From contig SVOY01000010.1 in assembly GCA_015066105.1 (NCBI GenBank), forward strand, positions 1 to 64,000: a stretch of DNA of 64,000 bases. Reading direction: 5' to 3'. The position numbers and the translations under genes were made by a program. This DNA is from Oscillospiraceae bacterium (lineage in GTDB: Bacteria > Bacillota > Clostridia > Oscillospirales > Acutalibacteraceae). Numbering within the stretch: position 1 is the stretch's first letter; every line of letters begins with the position of its first letter. The notes below the pieces were generated by a model. It searched no databases and had not been told where the DNA came from. It worked only from the letters and a program-made list of their open reading frames with translations. Shown piece by piece: positions 59,107 through 64,000 of the stretch.

Positions 59107-59949
59107 ATGCGCGAAATTAAAACAGAAGTAATTACCGATGTAATTGAAAAGCTTTGCATTGACGCTAACTGTCATCTTCCCGGTGATGTTAAGTGTGCAA
59201 TCAGAAACTGCCGTGCCTGCGAGGACGGCAACATCGCTAAGGGCATCCTTGACGATATTATTGAAAACTTTGAAATCGCTGACAATGAGAACGTGCCCAT
59301 CTGTCAGGATACGGGTATGGCTTGCGTATTCCTTGAAATCGGTCAGGATGTACACATTGTAGGCGGCGACCTTACAGATGCCGTAAACGAAGGCGTAAGA
59401 AGAGGCTACACAAACGGCTACCTTCGCAAGAGCGTTGTTGCTGACCCCGTAAGACGCGGTAACACAGGCGACAACACACCCGCTATGATTTATACGGAAA
59501 TCGTTCCCGGCGACAAGCTTAAGATTACTGTAGGTCCCAAGGGCTTCGGCAGTGAAAATATGAGCCAGATAAGAATGTTCAAGCCTTCAGCAGGTCTTCA
59601 GGGCATTAAGGATTTCATCATTGAGGCTGTTGAAACTGCAGGCCCCAATCCCTGTCCTCCCATCGTTGTCGGTGTAGGCATCGGCGGCACCTTTGACAAG
59701 GCTGCTCTTCTTGCCAAAAAGGCTCTTATGAGACCTATCGATTCTGAAAATCCCGACCCCTTCTATGCTGACCTTGAAAAGGAAATGCTTCAGAAGATTA
59801 ACGAGCTCGGCATCGGACCTCAGGGCTTCGGCGGTATGACCACAGCAATCGGCCTTAACATCGAAACTCTTCCCACCCACATTGCAGGTATGCCTTGTGC
59901 AATCAACATCAACTGCCATGTAACACGTCATAAGTCGGAGGTAATCTAA
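59107..59949 (+). CDS. fumA: Fumarate hydratase, class I, alpha subunit
   Basis: The larger part of the oxygen-sensitive [4Fe-4S] fumarase interconverting malate and fumarate. The 280-residue product has VPICQDTGMACVFLEIG (cluster Cys), RRGNTGDNTPAMIYTE, GPKGFGSENMSQIRMFKP and the PNPCPPIVVGVGIGGTFDKAALLAKKAL region, split across the second cluster ligand. The GGPQGFGG-like IGPQGFGGMTTAIGLNIE and a last HIAGMPCAININCHVTRH follow. It is followed 2 bp later by the beta subunit gene. Tartrate dehydratase (TtdA) is a close relative, but the Frd context favours fumarase. Confidence 0.9.
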   Translation: MREIKTEVITDVIEKLCIDANCHLPGDVKCAIRNCRACEDGNIAKGILDDIIENFEIADNENVPICQDTGMACVFLEIGQDVHIVGGDLTDAVNEGVRRGYTNGYLRKSVVADPVRRGNTGDNTPAMIYTEIVPGDKLKITVGPKGFGSENMSQIRMFKPSAGLQGIKDFIIEAVETAGPNPCPPIVVGVGIGGTFDKAALLAKKALMRPIDSENPDPFYADLEKEMLQKINELGIGPQGFGGMTTAIGLNIETLPTHIAGMPCAININCHVTRHKSEVI

Positions 59950-59951
59950 CA

Positions 59952-60509
59952 ATGGAAAAGAGAATTACATTACCCCTTACAGAAGAAATTGCAAGAAGCC
60001 TTAAGGCAGGCGACAGAGTTTACCTTACAGGTATTATCTACACCTCAAGAGATGCAGGCCACAAGAGAATGTGCGAAGCTCTTGCAGCAGGTGAAAAGCT
60101 TCCCATTGACCCCATGAATGCAACAATCTACTATGTAGGCCCCACACCCGCAAAGCCCGGCACGGTTATTGGCTCTGCAGGCCCCACAACCAGCGGCAGA
60201 ATGGATGCTTACGCACCCACAATGATGTCAGTAGGTGCAAGAGGTATGATTGGTAAGGGTGCAAGACTTCCCGAGGTTGTTGAAGCAATGAAAAAGTTCG
60301 GCGGCGTTTACTTCGGTGCAATCGGCGGCGCAGGCGCACTGCTTGCAAAGTGCATAAAGTCAGCAAAGCTTATTGCTTATGAGGATCTTGGCGCTGAGGC
60401 ACTTCGTGAGCTTTATGTTGAGGATATGCCTCTTATGGTTATCATTGACTCAGAGGGTAACAACCTTTACGAGCTCGGCAGAGAAGAATACCTTAACTCA
60501 AAGAAATAA
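59952..60509 (+). CDS. fumB: Fumarate hydratase, class I, beta subunit
   Basis: A 185-residue swivelling-domain partner of the alpha subunit. It has ARSLKAGDRVYLTGIIYTSRDAGHKRM, IYYVGPTPAKPGTVIGSAGPTTSGRMD, MIGKGARLPE and GAIGGAGALLAKCIKSA, all typical of the C-terminal half of class I fumarases. It is the last gene of the operon, followed by repeat hairpins that serve as a terminator. Confidence 0.9.
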   Translation: MEKRITLPLTEEIARSLKAGDRVYLTGIIYTSRDAGHKRMCEALAAGEKLPIDPMNATIYYVGPTPAKPGTVIGSAGPTTSGRMDAYAPTMMSVGARGMIGKGARLPEVVEAMKKFGGVYFGAIGGAGALLAKCIKSAKLIAYEDLGAEALRELYVEDMPLMVIIDSEGNNLYELGREEYLNSKK

Positions 60510-60520
60510 AAATTAAAGCG

Positions 60521-60742
60521 CGTTTTGGTTACTTTTCCGCGCAAGGAAAAGTAACGCCCGACCGGCGAGGTCATAAAACAACACCCGCAGCTTTTGAAGC
60601 TACGGGTGTTATTTGCTTTCATTTAACAAACGGTTATACCCTACGGCATATATATCCGAAAATTTTTATTAGTCGATTTCTTTCCTGTCGCTCGGCGCGG
60701 GCCGTTACCTTTCTTGAAAGAAAGGTAACCCAAAGAACTTAG
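60521..60742. repeat. Repeat-bounded intergenic element after the redox operon
   Basis: The left unit GGTTACTTTTCCGCGCAAGG... then GCCCGACCGGCGAGGTCA (60521-60573) matches the unit at 9185. The right unit (60688-60741, GTTACCTTTCTTGAAAGAAAGGTAAC then CCAAAGAACTT) resembles the unit at 9488 with a changed GC core. Between them a strong stem AACACCCG-AGCTT/AAGCT-CGGGTGTT (about 60580-60611) is a good operon terminator. I see no gene. Confidence 0.65.
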
Positions 60743-60748
60743 CATTTT

Positions 60749-62116
60749 TTATTTTAGCAGTCTTAAGCCCTTCGGGTAATGGTTTTTACCCTTGCCGCCC
60801 GTGGCCTTTACTCCGCCTGCACTGCAGCCGTCAACAGTCACAACTGCCCATCCCTTTTCGCAGTCCGTGTCAATTTCTTCTCCCTTCAGATATCTTGTTA
60901 TTTCATCACTGTCAGCATCAAGCTCAATTTTTCTTTTGAAATCCTTGCCCATTGCCATAAAAAACTGGTGGTGGGGGAGAATATAGTTTTTCTTAATCTC
61001 TCCAATCGTGACTCCGCAGGAAAAGGCAACGCCCTTTTCAACATCAAGGTCACCGCTGAAATATACAGGCTTGCCGTTATGCATCTTAACCGCGCTTTTA
61101 TCGTAGCGTTCAAGTGTATCGTCAAGAAAATCAAAAACAATGGGGTCAACCTTTTCTGCTTTTTCTTTTTTGTCCTTTTTTCTCAAGGACGTAAAATCGG
61201 CGGAAAGGGTGCTTTTAAGCACTGCCGCAAACTGACCCTCACCCTTGCTTAAATGAGGATAAAAACGCCTTGCACGGCTTATATTTTCACATTCACAGCC
61301 TTCAAACATTATACCGTCAGCCGTGCATTCCTGAACGGCGGCTTTAACGGGTACAAGCTCAAACTCGGGGTGCTCTTTCAAAAAAGAGTCAACAACCATT
61401 TCATTTTCTTCAAGCGAAAAGGTGCAGGTGGCATAAATTAAATAACCGCCGTCCTTAAGGCATTTTACGGCATTTTCAAGTATTTCTTTCTGCCTTGCGG
61501 CACATTTTTTTACGTTATCCTCACTCCATTCACTTACGGCAATTTCCTCCTTGCGGAACATACCCTCACCCGAGCAGGGGGCGTCAACCATAACAAGGTC
61601 AAAGCAGTCGGCAAATTTTTCGGCAAGGCGGCCCGTATCCATACAGGTTGTGATGCAGTTTTTTAAGCCTAAACGCTCTATATTGCCCGTGAGAATTTTA
61701 CAGCGTGAGGGGATAATCTCGTTTGAAACAAGAAGACCCTTTTCGCCAAGCTTGTTTTTCAGCTGAGTGCTTTTTCCGCCGGGTGCGGCACACATATCAA
61801 GTATTTTCCAATCGGGGTCAATATCAACACATTCGGCGGGCATCATTGCGCCGGGCTCCTGAATATAAATCATACCCGCGTGGTGGTAGGGGTGATTTCC
61901 CGCCTTTTCACCGTAAAGATAAAAGCCGTTTTCAACATAGGGTATTTTCTCACAGTCAAACGGGTTGATTTTTTCAAAGGCCTCGAGGCTGATTTTATCG
62001 GTGTTTACCCGAAAGGCCCTTACAGGCTCGGCCTCCAAAGCTTTTTTATATTCCTCAAGCTCCTCGCCCAGGAGCTTTTTCATTCTCTTTTCATATTCAA
62101 CGGGTAATTTTATCAT
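60749..62116 (-). CDS. RsmB/NOP-family RNA m5C methyltransferase (RsmF-like)
   Basis: SAM-dependent 5-methylcytosine methyltransferase, probably acting on 16S rRNA. The 455-residue product has an N-terminal RNA-binding part, AFRVNTDK, the SAM motif ILDMCAAPGGKSTQL (about 103-117) and motif IV with the catalytic Cys in DAPCSGEGMFRKE (about 178-190). The TC-containing YLIYATCTFSLEENE carries the second Cys, and a C-terminal PUA/RsmF_C-like domain ends GKGKNHYPKGLRLLK. It overlaps the rsmE end by 4 bp, forming an rRNA-modification operon. Confidence 0.92.
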   Translation of the reverse strand: MIKLPVEYEKRMKKLLGEELEEYKKALEAEPVRAFRVNTDKISLEAFEKINPFDCEKIPYVENGFYLYGEKAGNHPYHHAGMIYIQEPGAMMPAECVDIDPDWKILDMCAAPGGKSTQLKNKLGEKGLLVSNEIIPSRCKILTGNIERLGLKNCITTCMDTGRLAEKFADCFDLVMVDAPCSGEGMFRKEEIAVSEWSEDNVKKCAARQKEILENAVKCLKDGGYLIYATCTFSLEENEMVVDSFLKEHPEFELVPVKAAVQECTADGIMFEGCECENISRARRFYPHLSKGEGQFAAVLKSTLSADFTSLRKKDKKEKAEKVDPIVFDFLDDTLERYDKSAVKMHNGKPVYFSGDLDVEKGVAFSCGVTIGEIKKNYILPHHQFFMAMGKDFKRKIELDADSDEITRYLKGEEIDTDCEKGWAVVTVDGCSAGGVKATGGKGKNHYPKGLRLLK

Positions 62117-62859
62117 AATTCTTCACTCAATTCACTGTAAAGCATACACATTCCAACACTTGTTATTGCGGCGGTTTCGGTGCGCAGAATTCTTTTGCCC
62201 AGGGAGACAATGCTCATTCCTTTTTCATTGCATTTTTCAATTTCCTTTTCATCAAAGCCGCCCTCGGGGCCGATAAGGATTGCAATTTTTGAGCCGCTTC
62301 TTATTTCTGAAAGAGCCGCTTTAGTGCTTCTCATTCCGTCCTCACTTTCGTAAGGGACAAGAAAAAGGTCAAATTCTTCAGCCCTTTCAATAACTGAATT
62401 AAAGGGCAGGGGAGTGTTAACGGCGGGAACAAGGTTACGCTTGCTCTGCTTTGCGGCACTTTCCGCAATGGCCTGCCAACGCTCTGTTTTGCTCTTCTTT
62501 TTCTTTTCTTCAAGCCTTACAACGCAGTTTCTCATTTCGGTGGGCGTAATCTCGCTTACACCGAGCTCGGTGCATTTCTGTATAATAAGCTCCATTTTAT
62601 CCGCCTTGGGAAGTCCCTGAAAAAGATGTATATAAACGGGCAGCTCCGTGCTCTGATAGTTTTCGCAGATTATTTTTGCAACGGATGTATCGCCCTCAAT
62701 GCTTTCGAGGGTGCAAAGGTGACTTTTCCCCTCAAAGCTTACAAGAAATTTATCACCCTGCCTCATTCTCAGCACGTTTTTGATATGATTATGGTCGTTG
62801 CCGACGATGTAGAAATTACCCTCGGAATCCGCACTCTCTTTAGCAAAAAAATTGAACAT
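62113..62859 (-). CDS. rsmE: 16S rRNA (uracil-1498-N3)-methyltransferase
   Basis: SPOUT-class methyltransferase for m3U1498 of 16S rRNA. The 248-residue product has an N-terminal PUA-like domain (HIKNVLRMRQGDKFLVSFEGK) and the knot domain with QGLPKADKMELIIQKCTELGV, ITPTEMRNCVV, ILIGPEGGFDEKEIE and SLGKRILRTETAAI. This is the full family signature set. The following methyltransferase gene overlaps it. Confidence 0.95.
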   Translation of the reverse strand: MFNFFAKESADSEGNFYIVGNDHNHIKNVLRMRQGDKFLVSFEGKSHLCTLESIEGDTSVAKIICENYQSTELPVYIHLFQGLPKADKMELIIQKCTELGVSEITPTEMRNCVVRLEEKKKKSKTERWQAIAESAAKQSKRNLVPAVNTPLPFNSVIERAEEFDLFLVPYESEDGMRSTKAALSEIRSGSKIAILIGPEGGFDEKEIEKCNEKGMSIVSLGKRILRTETAAITSVGMCMLYSELSEEL

Positions 62860-63058
62860 CCGTTCACTTCCTTTTTTTCTGATATACAGAATTATAACAG
62901 AAAAGTTTATATATTACAACCGGTGAGCTTTAAGTTTGTTGCTTTGTCGAAAAAGCACTGTGTAAATTATCTGTTACTTTTTGCCGATAAACAAATATAT
63001 AATACAAAGTGAAATATTATTCAGGAAAGCAATGAATAACACAAATCAGGAGATTGAA

Positions 63059-63250
63059 ATGAAAATTTATAAAGAAACAGAGATGAAACATCCGTTGTAT
63101 GTTGCAAAGCTCGAAAACGGCGTGGTTTTGTTCGTGTATGACGGATACGCTTCAGGTGATGACGGATATATCTACCGACCGGCTGTTAAGGAAATTAATG
63201 ATGACGAGCTTGAGTTTCTTGGTTGGATAAAAGAAAAACAAAAGAGCTGA
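63059..63250 (+). CDS. Small hypothetical protein
   Basis: A 63-residue acidic protein with a beta-rich pattern (YVAKLENGVVLFVYDGY, DGYIYRPAVKEI). I choose ATG 63059 because AGGAGA lies six bases upstream; ATG 63032 with AGGAAAG is an alternative adding nine residues. No family is recognised. It stands alone with a hairpin terminator after it. Confidence 0.6.
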   Translation: MKIYKETEMKHPLYVAKLENGVVLFVYDGYASGDDGYIYRPAVKEINDDELEFLGWIKEKQKS

Positions 63251-63330
63251 AAGGCAAAAATCCCGTATCGATAAGTGATTTGCACCCTACAGCAGCTGCT
63301 GTTCGTTCCTTTAATTATTGAGCCTATAAA

Positions 63331-63364
63331 AACCACCGATTCATTTATAGTTGAATCGGTGGTT
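63331..63364. terminator. Bidirectional terminator between convergent genes
   Basis: AACCACCGATTCA pairs perfectly with TGAATCGGTGGTT around an 8-nt loop, with A- and T-rich flanks on each side. It lies between the small hypothetical gene and the DUF4091 gene. Confidence 0.8.
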
Positions 63365-63379
63365 ATAATATTTCAAAGC

Positions 63380-64000
63380 TTAGTTTTTGTTGACTTTGAT
63401 AGCGGCATTTACTGCTTCTCTTGTTGCAAGCAGCCACTCGCCGTTATGCGGATATTCTCTGAATGTTATGCAGTGCTTTCCGTTTTCTTCAATGATAGAA
63501 AGACAGGTCTTTTTGTCTGTAAGTGTTTCAAGGGTATTGAGTGCCGCCATATCCTGAAGAGCATCAAAGAAAACCTTGAGTCTTAACGAATGATGTGCCG
63601 TGCCGTTTTCTGCGGGATACACAATAAAACTGTCGCCTGACGGAAATTCTTTGCCGGCATCTGTGACCTCATAGGGGTTAACAAGTCCCTTTGAAAATTT
63701 TTTGTAATAGAAGTTGTAGCCCCATTGCAGGAAGCCTCTGATATCAAACTTGAACATCTGATAACCGATGACTCTTGTTCTTACTGAATCGTTGCAGAAA
63801 AATCTGTTGGACACACAGTGATTCTTTTGTGCACTGCAATAATATACCCACAGATTATCGACATTACCTATAAACTTATCTATATGGTCGTTTGCCGGTA
63901 TCGGATTGGTTACTATGCCTTTTTTATAAAATTTATAATCGGACAAAGCATCCATAACAATATATCCTTCAAAAAGCTGACGGATATATCTTGCGGCCCT
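63380..64000 (-). CDS. DUF4091 domain protein, C-terminal part (runs off window)
   Basis: The open frame continues past the right edge: codons upstream of the Met at 63955 read ARYIRQLFEGYIV without a stop, so only the last roughly 206 residues are visible. The segment fits the C-terminal DUF4091 domain found in putative carbohydrate-active proteins: IGYQMFKFDIRGFLQWGYNFYY, the SGDSFIVYPAENG loop and SLRLKVFFDALQDMAALNTLE. These are often large glycoside hydrolase-like or surface proteins. The enzymatic domain, if any, lies outside the window. Confidence 0.8.
   Translation of the reverse strand, partial: RAARYIRQLFEGYIVMDALSDYKFYKKGIVTNPIPANDHIDKFIGNVDNLWVYYCSAQKNHCVSNRFFCNDSVRTRVIGYQMFKFDIRGFLQWGYNFYYKKFSKGLVNPYEVTDAGKEFPSGDSFIVYPAENGTAHHSLRLKVFFDALQDMAALNTLETLTDKKTCLSIIEENGKHCITFREYPHNGEWLLATREAVNAAIKVNKN

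Noticed and set aside
63250..63380. CRISPR-like repetition among AACCACC hairpins (99-121, 152-189, 63331-63364)
   Set aside because: These are separate palindromic stems with different loops, not regularly spaced direct repeats with spacers; no cas genes are present.

Overview
The window looks like chromosome of an anaerobic, endospore-forming Clostridia bacterium, probably an Oscillospiraceae/Ruminococcaceae-type gut commensal. Support comes from forespore and spore genes (spoVAC, spoVAD, spoVAE, gpr, spoIIP), an oxygen-sensitive class III ribonucleotide reductase (nrdD/nrdG), many [4Fe-4S] proteins, a hexuronate catabolic operon and a secreted fibronectin-III protein. This placement is inference from gene content; no rRNA is present.

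Layout. 1-0.7 kb: remnants of mobile DNA (a possible IS200/IS605-type end and the 3' end of a large serine recombinase). 0.7-5 kb: an unrecognised protein, tRNA-Leu(GAG) with a duplicated 5' end, tagaturonate reductase, and a C39-like peptidase. 5-9.2 kb: nrdD (two NrdR boxes on its promoter), a 278-bp MITE-like element, then nrdG-dut-SGNH hydrolase. 9.2-12.5 kb: a repeat element, a LURP-one-like protein, an alanyl-tRNA editing protein and a DUF1015 protein. 12.6-18.9 kb: spoVAC separated from spoVAD/spoVAE by oppositely oriented genes (membrane protein, two-component system, GH35 beta-galactosidase). 19.2-21.6 kb: divergent MocR/PdxR regulator and pyridoxal/pyridoxamine kinase. 21.7-26.6 kb: small membrane protein, two surface proteins that seem to share a C-terminal module, and rpsT. 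26.7-29.1 kb: gpr, spoIIP and a coupled small membrane protein. 29.1-31.1 kb: lysine riboswitch followed by dapA-dapB. 31.2-40.5 kb: MFS transporter framed by inverted repeats, ricT, holB, an acyltransferase-like protein, a tiny duplicated ferredoxin, rfbD-rfbC, tmcAL and mtaB. 40.5-48.4 kb: AraC regulator divergent from a complete glucuronate-to-KDPG operon with a GPH transporter. 48.6-49.9 kb: ECF sigma factor with a coupled membrane protein. 50.3-60.5 kb: an 11-gene redox operon. 60.7-64 kb: two rRNA methyltransferase-type genes, a small protein, and the 3' part of a DUF4091 protein that runs off the window.

The standout is the 50.3-60.5 kb operon: HdrB-HdrC-HdrA, an MvhD/FlxD-like adaptor, two paralogous ferredoxin-like subunits, an FAD/NAD(P)H oxidoreductase, a soluble FrdB/FrdA (TfrBA-like) pair, and both halves of a class I fumarase. 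It reads as a cytoplasmic path from NAD(P)H to fumarate, with malate-to-fumarate conversion built in. It may bifurcate electrons to ferredoxin. The architecture is seen in the sequence; bifurcation and the acceptor are inference.

The window is also rich in short interspersed repeats (MITE-like element, hairpin families), several sitting directly between genes that would normally be adjacent.
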